A stretch of DNA of 56,034 bases, taken from NCBI GenBank assembly GCA_029907605.1, contig JARYLO010000006.1, positions 1 through 56,034 on the forward strand, read 5' to 3'. Source of the stretch: Sedimentisphaerales bacterium. Its GTDB lineage: Bacteria; Planctomycetota; Phycisphaerae; Sedimentisphaerales; Anaerobacaceae. Positions within the stretch are counted from its first letter, which is position 1. Each line of letters begins with the position of its first letter. Shown in pieces: positions 25,709 through 34,415 of this stretch. The notes below the pieces were generated by a model. That model saw only the letters and a list, made by a program, of their open reading frames with translations. It searched no databases and was not told the origin of the DNA. The position numbers were made by a program, and so were the translations under genes.

Positions 25709-27445
25709 ATGGAGATAAGGAAGGGGATCCCTGCCTCGCCTGGTGTAGGCATTGCCCAGGCCTTGATAATAGATTGTGAGGATTATCCGATCCCCAAGAG
25801 GCCTATTGAGCCGGCACAGAGGGGCCAAGAGGTCCAGCGGGTCGAGCAGGCATTCGAACTTGCCTGTGCAGAGCTCGATGCCTTGGTCAATGACCAGGCC
25901 AAGGGTTCTACAGAGATCAAGGACATATTTGCCGTCCACATTAGATTCCTTCACGACCCTACCCTCCGCAGACAGATTACAGATCTGATCAACAACCAGT
26001 TGGTTACGGCCGAGTTTGCGGTCTCAACGGTCCTGCGGGAGATTGCAGCCCATTTTGGCAAAAGCAAGGACCCTTATATCAGCGAGCGTGAGGCCGACGT
26101 ATTCGATCTAGAGAGGAGGTTGTTGAGGCACCTACTCGGTCACAGATGTCGGGATCTGCGGGATCTTGACAAGGAGGTAGTAGTGGTTGCCAAGGAGCTT
26201 AGTCCCACCCAAACCGCCTCTTTTGACAAGAGGTTCGTCAGGGCGATAGCGTCAGATAAGGGCGGCAGGACGAGTCATTCAGCCATAGTAGCCCGGTCGC
26301 TGGGCATACCAGCAGTAGTTGCGCTTGAGGACTTCAGTGAGGTGGTCAGGCCTACGGACATAGTCATAGTTGATGGCAGTCGGGGTATTGCGATCGCCAA
26401 CCCTGATCCAGGTACCTTGGCTGAATACCAAAAGCATCTCAACGAGTACATAATCCAACAGCAAAGGCTGGACTCGCTGCGGGATAAGCCTGCCCTGACC
26501 AGGGATGGGACCAAGGTCAAGGTGCGCGGAAACATTGAGTTTCCGCAAGAGGCACAGATAGTGCTAGACAAGGGTGGAGAGGGCATAGGGCTGTACCGTA
26601 CCGAGTTCTTGTACCTTACCAGCGAGGATGAGCCATCAGAGCAGCAGCACTATGAGGCCTACCTGAAGGTTGCACAGATATGTCAGGGCAGGCCCATCGT
26701 GATCAGGACATTCGATCTTGGGGCAGACAAGTACAGCCAGCGGCGTAGACCTGTGCCTGAGAGAAACCCGTTTCTAGGCCTGAGGTCCATACGTTATTGT
26801 CTGCAGCACCTGCCGATGTTCAGGACACAATTGAGGGCGATCCTGAGGGCCTCTGTGGCCGGGGATGTGAGGATCATGTTCCCACTAGTTACCAACCTTG
26901 CTGAGCTCAGGCAGGCCAAGTTGATCCTTAGGGATGTGATGGAGGACCTGGATGATGAGGGCATACCCTATAATAGGGACCTGAAGGTAGGCATCATGAT
27001 CGAGACCCCTGCAGCGGCCTTCACTGCCTCGACCCTGGCCAGGGAGGCAGACTTCTTTAGCATAGGGACCAATGATCTGATCCAATATACATTGGCAGTG
27101 GACCGTGCAAATGAGCAGGTAGCTAGCCTGTTTTCTGCAGCAGAACCTGCGGTACTACGTCTGATCAGGACGGTCATACAGGACGCATACAAGGCCCGTA
27201 TAGAGGTGAGCGTCTGCGGTGAGATGGCCTCCGAGCCGGAATATGTGATGTTACTATTGGGCCTTGGTATCAGGACCCTATCTGTGACGGCCCCCATGAT
27301 CCCACAGGTCAAGCAGATGATCAGGTCAGTGACCATACAGGAGTGTAATGAGCTGGCGAGACGTGTCATCACCATGAGCTCAGAAAGGCATATCTCCACC
27401 TTGCTACGACGACGTGCCAGTGAGGTCCTGCCTGAGACGGTCTAG
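25709..27445 (+). CDS. ptsI: Phosphoenolpyruvate-protein phosphotransferase (Enzyme I)
   Basis: Takes phosphate from phosphoenolpyruvate and passes it to HPr. At 578 residues it is a canonical Enzyme I without the GAF domain of PtsP. In order: KGIPASPGVGIAQA, the HPr-binding helical region, the phosphohistidine loop GGRTSHSAIVARSLGIPAV, the DGSRGI swivel, EGIGLYRTEFLY, RTFDLGADK, NPFLGLRSIRYCL, and the PEP site with GIMIETPAAAF, FSIGTNDLIQYTLAVDR and the catalytic Cys in EVSVCGEMA. AAGGGG five bases upstream supports the ATG. All catalytic residues I can check are present, so the phosphorelay should be active. Confidence 0.97.
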   Translation: MEIRKGIPASPGVGIAQALIIDCEDYPIPKRPIEPAQRGQEVQRVEQAFELACAELDALVNDQAKGSTEIKDIFAVHIRFLHDPTLRRQITDLINNQLVTAEFAVSTVLREIAAHFGKSKDPYISEREADVFDLERRLLRHLLGHRCRDLRDLDKEVVVVAKELSPTQTASFDKRFVRAIASDKGGRTSHSAIVARSLGIPAVVALEDFSEVVRPTDIVIVDGSRGIAIANPDPGTLAEYQKHLNEYIIQQQRLDSLRDKPALTRDGTKVKVRGNIEFPQEAQIVLDKGGEGIGLYRTEFLYLTSEDEPSEQQHYEAYLKVAQICQGRPIVIRTFDLGADKYSQRRRPVPERNPFLGLRSIRYCLQHLPMFRTQLRAILRASVAGDVRIMFPLVTNLAELRQAKLILRDVMEDLDDEGIPYNRDLKVGIMIETPAAAFTASTLAREADFFSIGTNDLIQYTLAVDRANEQVASLFSAAEPAVLRLIRTVIQDAYKARIEVSVCGEMASEPEYVMLLLGLGIRTLSVTAPMIPQVKQMIRSVTIQECNELARRVITMSSERHISTLLRRRASEVLPETV

Positions 27446-27448
27446 CCA

Positions 27449-28150
27449 ATGAACCTGCCAGCGACGCCTTGTGTCATCAGTGCGGTCTTCAGATTCGATG
27501 TACAAGGCCTACCAAGGTATCTTTCGCACGCAGAGTTGATGAGGGTCTTTCAGCGGGCGGCGGTGCGTGCGGGTTGGCCATTACAGTTTAGTGAGGGCTT
27601 CAACCCTAGACCCAGGCTCTCATTGCCTTTCCCCAAGCCTGTTGGCATAGAGACAGCAGGAGATCTATGTCAGATCAGACTGAAGAAAGACCCAGGTGTG
27701 GATGATCCTGGTTATTTGGCCGTTGCATTGCAAAGGCAATTGCCATCAGGGCTGCGTATCACACAGGCCTGGATATCGGCTGCCAAGGACTGCTACCATC
27801 CTGTATTGGCCGAATACTGGCTAGCAGTAGGTCCAGGCCTCGACCTTGATCAGCTCCGTGTGCGGGTCCAGGGTATACTTCAAAGGCCTTCTATACCGCT
27901 GGCAAGGCAGGCCCCCAAGGGCAGAACCGAGGTGGATCTAAGGCCGTTTATAGATGGTATTGATGTGGACGATAGGATATGCGTCAGATGCAGGATCATC
28001 AATGGTGCGACTATTCGGATAGGTGAGGTATTGGAATTACTTGGTTTGACGGTTGTTGACCTGGATAGACCCATATTGCGAAAGACGGTTCAGTGGACCA
28101 CTTCAGCGACCCAGCAGATGGATAGATACCCATGGCAAGAGAGCTGTTGA
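27449..28150 (+). CDS. DUF2344 / TIGR03936 family protein (radical-SAM-associated)
   Basis: A 233-residue protein with the family pattern FRFDVQGLPRYLSHAELMRVFQRAAVRAG followed by FSEGFNPRPRLSLPFPKPVGIE. In other bacteria this domain is fused to, or encoded beside, a radical SAM protein and lies upstream of an RNase E/G gene. Here the RNase G gene follows with a 19-nt overlap, but the upstream neighbour is ptsI. The biochemical role is not known; a link to tRNA or rRNA modification has been suggested by context. The ATG lies 3 nt after the ptsI stop and has no clear ribosome binding site, so translation may depend on coupling. Confidence 0.85.
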   Translation: MNLPATPCVISAVFRFDVQGLPRYLSHAELMRVFQRAAVRAGWPLQFSEGFNPRPRLSLPFPKPVGIETAGDLCQIRLKKDPGVDDPGYLAVALQRQLPSGLRITQAWISAAKDCYHPVLAEYWLAVGPGLDLDQLRVRVQGILQRPSIPLARQAPKGRTEVDLRPFIDGIDVDDRICVRCRIINGATIRIGEVLELLGLTVVDLDRPILRKTVQWTTSATQQMDRYPWQESC

Positions 28151-29661
28151 TAAACGTAGCCCAACAGGAGGAATGCCGTATCGCTGTTGTCGACAACGGC
28201 GTCCTGGAGGAGCTGTACATAGAGTGGGCAGATCTGCCTAGCCTTGTTGGTAACATATATAAGGGCCGGGTGGTGAACATCGAGCCTGGTATACAGGCTG
28301 CCTTTATCGATATCGGCACTGGCACCAACGGCTTTTTGCACATAAGCGACCTTCATTCAAGGTACTTTCCAGGTGCAAAGCCAGATACTGTTGAGGCAGT
28401 TGGCCACCGCAAGGCCTTGGCCTCAAGGCCACCCATCCAGGATTGCCTTCGAAGGGGCCAGCAGGTCATCGTGCAGGTGACCAAGGACGGCCTCAAGAGC
28501 AAAGGCCCAACCTTGACTACCTACCTTGCCTTGCCGGGCAAGTATGTGGTCTTGATGCCTTGGATGCGTCACCATGGTATCTCACACAAGATCGAGCAGG
28601 ACGAACAGAGAAGGCGGCTGCACCAGATACTCTCTGAGATCAGCATCCCCGCAGACATGGGCTGTATCATCAGGACTGCAGGCGCGGAGGCCTCAAAGAA
28701 GGACATTCAGAACGATCTAAAGTACCTCTTGAGGGTCTGGGAGTCCATATCTGCGAGGATCAAGTCTCAACAAGCCCCATGTGAGCTTTACAGGGAGTCG
28801 GACCTGGTGACCCGTACGCTCAGGGATGTATTTGACCACAGGATACACAAGATCGTCTGTGATTCCGAGCCTGTGATACAGAGGATAAAGGACTTCCTAT
28901 CACAGGCCTACCCCAGGCTCAAGCCACGGATCGTCTACTATCACGATCAGGTCCCGCTGTTTCATAAGTACCAGATAGAGCAACAGATATCCAAGATCCA
29001 ATCAAAGGTAGTGCCATTGCCAAGTGGTGGTTCGATCGTTATCGAGCAGACCGAGGCCTTGGTCGCCATCGACGTCAATAGTGGCAAGCACCATGGCCCA
29101 AAGAATGCTGCCCAGATGGCATTTGAGACCAACCTTGAGGCCGCGGTAGAGATAGCAAGGCAATTGCGGCTGCGGGACCTCGGGGGGTTGATCGTGTGCG
29201 ACTTCATAGACATGCGGGATCCTAGGCATAGAAAGGAGGTCGAGCGTGTCTTCAAGCAGGCCATGAAGGCAGACAGGGCAAAGACCAAGATCCTACCCAT
29301 CAGCAGGTTTGGTATCGTCGAGATGACACGCCAGCGCATGAGAAGCTCGATACAATCCCAATCACTGCTGGCCTGCCCGCATTGCAATGGCACTGGGTTT
29401 GTAAAAAGCTACGAGATGGTGGCAGTGGACCTGATCAGGTTATTGAGGCTGGCTTTAGCCAAGAAGCAGGTTGCACAGATCGAGTTGCTTGCAAGCCCGC
29501 AGGTGGCAGAGTATCTGCAGAATGAAAAGAGGGCCACCCTCGCGAACCTAGAACAGGCCACGGAAAAGAAGATCCTTATTCGTGCCATGCCAGATTATGG
29601 CACCACCAAGTACGAGCTGATCTGTACCAACGAGAGGGGAAGCCAGGTAAAGTTCACCTAG
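28132..29661 (+). CDS. rng: Ribonuclease G/E family endoribonuclease
   Basis: Endoribonuclease for 5S/16S rRNA maturation and mRNA decay. The 509-residue size and single catalytic half match RNase G, without the long RNase E scaffold tail. N-terminal MARELLINVAQQEECRIAV is followed by the S1 domain (GNIYKGRVVNIEPGIQAAFIDIG). The 5'-sensor region follows, then the catalytic Asp pair in AIDVNSGK and CDFIDM, and the zinc-link CPHCNGTG near residue 425. It overlaps the DUF2344 gene by 19 nt at its start. Its stop overlaps the convergent uppS by 4 nt, so no terminator separates the two operons. Confidence 0.96.
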   Translation: MARELLINVAQQEECRIAVVDNGVLEELYIEWADLPSLVGNIYKGRVVNIEPGIQAAFIDIGTGTNGFLHISDLHSRYFPGAKPDTVEAVGHRKALASRPPIQDCLRRGQQVIVQVTKDGLKSKGPTLTTYLALPGKYVVLMPWMRHHGISHKIEQDEQRRRLHQILSEISIPADMGCIIRTAGAEASKKDIQNDLKYLLRVWESISARIKSQQAPCELYRESDLVTRTLRDVFDHRIHKIVCDSEPVIQRIKDFLSQAYPRLKPRIVYYHDQVPLFHKYQIEQQISKIQSKVVPLPSGGSIVIEQTEALVAIDVNSGKHHGPKNAAQMAFETNLEAAVEIARQLRLRDLGGLIVCDFIDMRDPRHRKEVERVFKQAMKADRAKTKILPISRFGIVEMTRQRMRSSIQSQSLLACPHCNGTGFVKSYEMVAVDLIRLLRLALAKKQVAQIELLASPQVAEYLQNEKRATLANLEQATEKKILIRAMPDYGTTKYELICTNERGSQVKFT

Positions 29662-30437
29662 GGATCGCTCTTGGGGCTGAGGCCGCCAAAGCGTCTTTCC
29701 CTACTTGCATATGCTATCAAGGCCTGTTCCAAGGCTGCCTCGTCGAAGTCCGGCCACAAGGTCGCTGTCACATAGAACTCGCTGTAGCTTATCTGCCAGA
29801 GCAGAAAGTCGCTGATCCGAAGTTCGTTGGCAGTCCTTATGAGTAGATCCGGATCGGGCAATCCAGCGGTGTAGAGATGTTGTGATATACATGCTTGGTC
29901 TATCTGATCTGCGGTCAACTGGCCGTTTAGGGCCTTGGTAACAATGGACCTGACTGCATCGACGATCTCAGCCCTGCCGCCATAATTGAGGGCCAATGCC
30001 AAGGTCATCCCGTTGTTAGAAGAGGTGGCCTGGAGGGTCCTTTCCAGCTCTTGCCTGACAGGTTCAGGCAGTTGCTCCTTGCGGCCTAGATGTACCACCT
30101 TGACGTTCTGCTCGATAAGGGCTGGACGCATGTTGGCCAGATACTGCTGGTAGAGGCCCATCAGTGCGTTCACCTCAGAGGCAGGTCGCTTCCAGTTGTC
30201 CAGACTGAAGCTGTATAAGGTCAAGACCTCTATGCCCAGGTTCACACAGTGTCTGGCGATCTTCTCGGCGGTCTTTGCACCCTCTGCATGGCCTAGTGGC
30301 CTTGGCAGGCCGCGTTTTTGAGCCCACCTGCCATTGCCATCCATGATAATGGCAATGTGTCGCGGTAGGCGGTCAGGTCTTACGCCGAGGCGATTGGCAG
30401 TAGCTGCCAGCTTCTGCTGGAATCCTTCGTCTGCCAT
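29658..30437 (-). CDS. uppS: Undecaprenyl diphosphate synthase (cis-prenyltransferase)
   Basis: Builds the C55 lipid carrier for peptidoglycan and LPS from farnesyl diphosphate and isopentenyl diphosphate. 259 residues. Present are IAIIMDGNGRWA (catalytic Asp33), GHAEGAK, LYSFSLDNWKRP, ALNYGGRAEI and the C-terminal RISDFLLWQISYSEFY, LWPDFDE and RERRFGG. The motif usually RT(S/G)GE reads RTANE (201-205); the Glu is kept but the glycine is not. It starts 3 nt after the purA stop and ends inside the last codons of rng on the other strand. The substitution could alter isopentenyl diphosphate binding or chain length, but the rest is intact. Confidence 0.95.
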   Translation of the reverse strand: MADEGFQQKLAATANRLGVRPDRLPRHIAIIMDGNGRWAQKRGLPRPLGHAEGAKTAEKIARHCVNLGIEVLTLYSFSLDNWKRPASEVNALMGLYQQYLANMRPALIEQNVKVVHLGRKEQLPEPVRQELERTLQATSSNNGMTLALALNYGGRAEIVDAVRSIVTKALNGQLTADQIDQACISQHLYTAGLPDPDLLIRTANELRISDFLLWQISYSEFYVTATLWPDFDEAALEQALIAYASRERRFGGLSPKSDP

Positions 30438-30440
30438 GGC

Positions 30441-31715
30441 CTACCGCAATATCAGCTGGTCCCTGCTTGGGCCTACACCTATCATCCTTATTGGCCTGCC
30501 CAGAAGCCCTTCTATATACTCGATGTATCTCTGTGCATTTGTCGGCAATTGCTCGAACCTACAGGCCGACGATATATCCTCGCGCCAGCCTGGTAGGCTG
30601 TGGTATATAGGTTGGACCAGTCGCAACCTGTCGATGTTTGAAGGGAAGAATTCGATCAGGTCCGGGCCAATACGGTATGCCTTGCAGACCTCGATCTGGT
30701 CCTGGCCAGTCAATGTGTCAAGGTGCATCATGGCTATCTGGTCTATGGCGTTGATTGTCACAGCGTAACGGACTGCCACTGCATCAAACCAGCCGCACCT
30801 CCTGGGTCTGCCAGTAGTAGTCCCGTATTCTTGCCCCTTTTGCCTTATGTATTGGCCCACTTCATTGTCGAGCTCCGTAGGAAAGGGGCCAGCACCAACC
30901 CTAGTCATGTAGGCCTTGCATACACCCACGCTGACATCCACCAGCTTGCCTGGTACGCCGCTACCTGCCGGCATACCCAGGAGGCTGCAGTTCGAGCTTG
31001 TGACAAATGGAAACGTCCCATGGTCCAGGTCTAAGAGGGACCCTTGTGCCCCTTCGAACAATACCGATTTACCCTCCTTGATAGAGCGATGAAGGAATTC
31101 TGTGGTGTCTGTCAGCAGGTTTGCCAGTCTCGATGCGTAGTATTTGCATTTCTCGAACAGGCCATCCAGCCCAATCGGTTCAGCTCCGTACACTGCCGTG
31201 AAGAGCTTGTTCTTGAATTCCACAACCACCGCAAGTTTTTCCCTCAGGTTGTCCAGATCCCTTAGGTCTGACATCCTGATCGCATAGGTCCGCCCTGCCT
31301 TGTCTGCGTAACAGGGCCCAATCCCTCTTGCTGTGGTACCGATCTTGTGACGACCTAGCGCCTGTTCTCTGAGCCTATCCTCCAGTTTGTGGTAGTCCAA
31401 TACCATGTGGGCATTCTCGCTGACCAAGAGCCTGTTGCAGACATCGATGCCCTTGCTTGTAAGGCCGTCGATCTCAGATATCAGTACCTCTGGATCGACG
31501 ACTACGGCATTGGCGATGACGCAGATGATGCCCTCCCTCAGTACGCCGCTTGGCAATAGGTGCAGTGCGAACCTGGTCTGATCTATGACGACCGTATGGC
31601 CCGCATTGGCCCCGCCATTATACCTGACAACGATATCACAATCCCTTGCCAGGACATCTACGACCTTGCCCTTGCCTTCATCGCCCCATTGCAATCCAAC
31701 AACACAGTAATTCAT
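30441..31715 (-). CDS. purA: Adenylosuccinate synthetase
   Basis: First committed step from IMP to AMP: condenses IMP with aspartate using GTP. The 424-residue protein begins MNYCVVGLQWGDEGKGKVVD, the IMP and GTP site. It then shows YNGGANAGHTVV, LLPSG, GIGPCYADKAGR, FEGAQGSLLDLDHGTFPFVTSSN, GVCKAYMTRVGAGPFPTEL and TGRPRRCGWFD. All of these match the bacterial family. It lies 25 nt downstream of pyrG and 3 nt upstream of uppS in a nucleotide/envelope operon. Confidence 0.98.
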   Translation of the reverse strand: MNYCVVGLQWGDEGKGKVVDVLARDCDIVVRYNGGANAGHTVVIDQTRFALHLLPSGVLREGIICVIANAVVVDPEVLISEIDGLTSKGIDVCNRLLVSENAHMVLDYHKLEDRLREQALGRHKIGTTARGIGPCYADKAGRTYAIRMSDLRDLDNLREKLAVVVEFKNKLFTAVYGAEPIGLDGLFEKCKYYASRLANLLTDTTEFLHRSIKEGKSVLFEGAQGSLLDLDHGTFPFVTSSNCSLLGMPAGSGVPGKLVDVSVGVCKAYMTRVGAGPFPTELDNEVGQYIRQKGQEYGTTTGRPRRCGWFDAVAVRYAVTINAIDQIAMMHLDTLTGQDQIEVCKAYRIGPDLIEFFPSNIDRLRLVQPIYHSLPGWREDISSACRFEQLPTNAQRYIEYIEGLLGRPIRMIGVGPSRDQLILR

Positions 31716-31740
31716 CGCAAACCTATAATCCTATCGTCGG

Positions 31741-33534
31741 CTACCTAATAGCTGGAACCTGCCACAGTTTCTGGAGTTGCTGTGTGGCTGTAACCGGATC
31801 CGGTAGTCCCTGATCCGGATATCGTCTTTGCATGGCTGCTGCCACCAGTCCTACAAACATGGGGTTTGGCCGCATAGGCCTGGAGGTCAGACATGGATGG
31901 GCCTGTGTGGCCATGAAGAATGGGTGGTCGGGGAGTTCCAGGATCTGCATGATCTGCTCGCCAGGTGCCTTGCCCGAGAAGACAAGGCCATTGTCTTCCA
32001 GGACCTGTATGTATCTAGGGTGGACCTCATACCTGTGCCTAAACCGCATCCTCACTGACGAGGCCCTGCCGAATAGCTCCCAAGCCATGGTATTGGCCTT
32101 TAGCTCTATATCCTTGCCACCCAGCCTCATAGTGCCGCCGAGCCGGTCTATCTGGCCTTGCTGAGGCAGCAGGTCTATCAGAGGGTCTTGACAGTTTGGG
32201 TCGATCTCTGTGCTGTTTGCCCCTGCAAGGCCACAGACATTGCGGGCGAACTCTACTACGGCCATCTGAAAACCAAAGCAGATCCCCAAACACGGGAGTC
32301 CCTGGGTGCGAGCGAATCTTAGTGCAGCGATCTTCCCTTCTGCCCCCCTTGTGCCGAACCCGCCAGGCACGATCAGCCCGTCTGCTGCCTGTAATCTCGA
32401 GGGGAGATTCTTGTCGGTTATGGTGGAGGTCTCGACCCATTCGATCTTGACGTTGCATCCGAGCCAGATGCCGGCATGCTCCAAGGCATGGATCAATGAG
32501 GCGTAGCTGTCCCTGACCGCAGTATACTTGCCACAGATGGCGATGGTAACAGTGTGGGTGGCTGCGCCGATGCGGTCTGTAAAGTCGCACCAACGGCCCC
32601 AGGCCCTACGCTCGTATCCAAGGTCGATCCTGTCTTCGATGTGCAATAGCCTGATCACCTCGAAGTCCAACCCTGCCTCCCTGAGCATGGCAGGTATCAT
32701 GTAAATGGAGGCCGAATCAGGCAGGCTTACCACCCGCTCCATGGGTACATTGCTATACATACTGATCTTCTGTCTTGCCTTCTCATCAACAGGGTGGGTT
32801 GCCCTGCAAGCGATGATGTCCGGCTGGACACCCAGCTCCATCAGTTGCCTGATGCCGAGCTGGGCGGCCTTGGACTTCTGTTCGCCCAAGGTAGGTGGCT
32901 CTATGATATAGGTTAGAGCCACAAAGCAGCTACTGCCTGGCCCCTCCTCATATGCCATCTGGCGGATCGCCTCTATAAAATAGGCATTCTCCAAGTCACC
33001 GACGGTCCCACCGATCTCAACAAAGACCACATCTGTGTTAGAGTCGAGTGCCAGTTGTCTGAGCCTAAGCTTTACCTCGCCGGTGACATGGGGGATCATC
33101 TGTACGTCCCTGCCCAGGTATTCCCCGTGCCGTTCCTTGTGTAACACGGAGCTGAATATCTGGCCGCTGGTGGCGAAATTCGCCTTGCTCAGGTCCTGGT
33201 CCAGCATCCGCTCGTACGTCCCAAGGTCCATGTCGCACTCCATACCATCATCAAGCACGAACACCTCGCCGTGGCGATATGGATTCAGCGTACCTGAATC
33301 GATGTTGAGGTAGCCTTCCAACTTGATTGGCGCAACCTTTAGCCCCTTGTCTTGCAGGAGCTTGGCCAGACATGATGAGAATATGCCCTTGCCCAGCCCG
33401 CTCATAACCGTGCCTACCACAAAGCAGTACTTGGTCTTGCCCTTTTGATAGCCCTGAGGTATAGGCGAAAAGAACTCACTGTCTAGACTCACTTGGCCGG
33501 TCCGCGCAAGCTCCTGTCTGGTTGTCCGTGGCAT
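31741..33534 (-). CDS. pyrG: CTP synthase with altered substrate-loop and glutaminase motifs
   Basis: Makes CTP from UTP, ATP and glutamine. The 597-residue protein has a 33-residue N-terminal extension before the synthetase domain, and the class I glutaminase domain begins near 330. Kept: MSGLGKGI P-loop, HGEVFVLDDG, ECDMDLGTYER (metal Asp), VEIGGTVGD, GGFGTRGAEGK and the nucleophile Cys in CLGICFGFQ. Changed: the usual K(L/I)DPY reads KLEGY. The C-terminal triad motif, normally HPE, reads HPC (Cys codon 31891-31893). The triad Glu is thus missing, although the Cys and His remain. GAGGA six bases before the ATG supports the start. Adjacent kdsB consumes the CTP. Confidence 0.95.
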   Translation of the reverse strand: MPRTTRQELARTGQVSLDSEFFSPIPQGYQKGKTKYCFVVGTVMSGLGKGIFSSCLAKLLQDKGLKVAPIKLEGYLNIDSGTLNPYRHGEVFVLDDGMECDMDLGTYERMLDQDLSKANFATSGQIFSSVLHKERHGEYLGRDVQMIPHVTGEVKLRLRQLALDSNTDVVFVEIGGTVGDLENAYFIEAIRQMAYEEGPGSSCFVALTYIIEPPTLGEQKSKAAQLGIRQLMELGVQPDIIACRATHPVDEKARQKISMYSNVPMERVVSLPDSASIYMIPAMLREAGLDFEVIRLLHIEDRIDLGYERRAWGRWCDFTDRIGAATHTVTIAICGKYTAVRDSYASLIHALEHAGIWLGCNVKIEWVETSTITDKNLPSRLQAADGLIVPGGFGTRGAEGKIAALRFARTQGLPCLGICFGFQMAVVEFARNVCGLAGANSTEIDPNCQDPLIDLLPQQGQIDRLGGTMRLGGKDIELKANTMAWELFGRASSVRMRFRHRYEVHPRYIQVLEDNGLVFSGKAPGEQIMQILELPDHPFFMATQAHPCLTSRPMRPNPMFVGLVAAAMQRRYPDQGLPDPVTATQQLQKLWQVPAIR

Positions 33535-33557
33535 GTGGTATCCTCGAGTCTGTATTC

Positions 33558-34313
33558 TCAGGCCGTATCGGCCTTATACCTCCTGACGAAGGCCTCGTAT
33601 TGCTGGGGTGTATCTATCCCATCATACGCATGGTCGACCTGGCCCACCAGGATGGTGTACCCGCTCTCAATAGCCCGCAATTGCTCCAACTGTTCGAGCC
33701 GCTCCAAAGGGGTTTGGGGTAGATTGGTAAGCTCAAGCAACACCTGCCTGCGGTAGGCATAGATCCCTACATGTCTCATGTAGTATGCAAGGGGTCCTAC
33801 CCCCCCTGCCTGCCTATCATATGGGATCACAGACCTTGAGAAATAGATTGCCCTGCCGAATGTATCAGTGACCACTTTGACGATGTTGGGATCCAAGACC
33901 TGCTCTGGAGACTGGAATGTAGTCCCCAGTGTTGAGATATCCCCGTCCGCTGACTCGATCAGCAGCTCTGCGACCCTGTCTATGTGGGCAGGATCGATCT
34001 CAGGTTCGTCGGCCTGCAGGTTAACTACGATGTCTACGCGAAGCTCCGCAGCTACCTCTGCCACCCGGTCTGTTCCAGTGGGGTGTTCATCGGTCAATAC
34101 ACACCTGGCCCCAAAACTCTTGGCAGCAGCCAGGATCCTCTGGTCATCAGCGGCAATGATCACGTCGTTTGCAAGCTTGGACTTGCAAGCCTGCTCATAG
34201 GTATGTTGTATCAGATACTTGCCGGTCTTGTTTGCCAGGACCTTGGCTGGAAACCGGCTGGATTTATACCTCGCAGGTATAATCACTACTACCTTAGGAC
34301 GATTTGTTGCCAT
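33558..34313 (-). CDS. kdsB: 3-deoxy-manno-octulosonate cytidylyltransferase (CMP-KDO synthetase)
   Basis: Activates KDO with CTP for attachment to lipid A, and so indicates an LPS-bearing outer membrane. 251 residues. It begins VVVIIPARYKSSRFPAKVL, the nucleotide-binding loop. It contains VLTDEHPTGTDRVAEVA, VVNLQADEPEIDP, the FSRSVIPYDR block, HVGIYAYRR and LEQLEQLRAIESGY, all family landmarks. The substrate gene pyrG follows 23 nt downstream. On the minus strand a perfect TTGACA lies about 65 nt upstream (34382-34377), but I find no matching -10 at the right distance. Confidence 0.96.
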   Translation of the reverse strand: MATNRPKVVVIIPARYKSSRFPAKVLANKTGKYLIQHTYEQACKSKLANDVIIAADDQRILAAAKSFGARCVLTDEHPTGTDRVAEVAAELRVDIVVNLQADEPEIDPAHIDRVAELLIESADGDISTLGTTFQSPEQVLDPNIVKVVTDTFGRAIYFSRSVIPYDRQAGGVGPLAYYMRHVGIYAYRRQVLLELTNLPQTPLERLEQLEQLRAIESGYTILVGQVDHAYDGIDTPQQYEAFVRRYKADTA

Positions 34314-34415
34314 CGCACCTCAGAACCTTGCTATACAGGCAGGTCTTGCCACCATGTCCCCGATACTTCCTGGCCCTGTCAAGGCCACATTTAAGACATG
34401 CTACGGTGCAGTCAC

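Noticed and set aside
31741-33534. Pseudogene status for pyrG because of the HPC motif
   Set aside because: The frame is intact over 597 residues and all other catalytic motifs and the Cys nucleophile remain, so an altered enzyme is more likely than decay.
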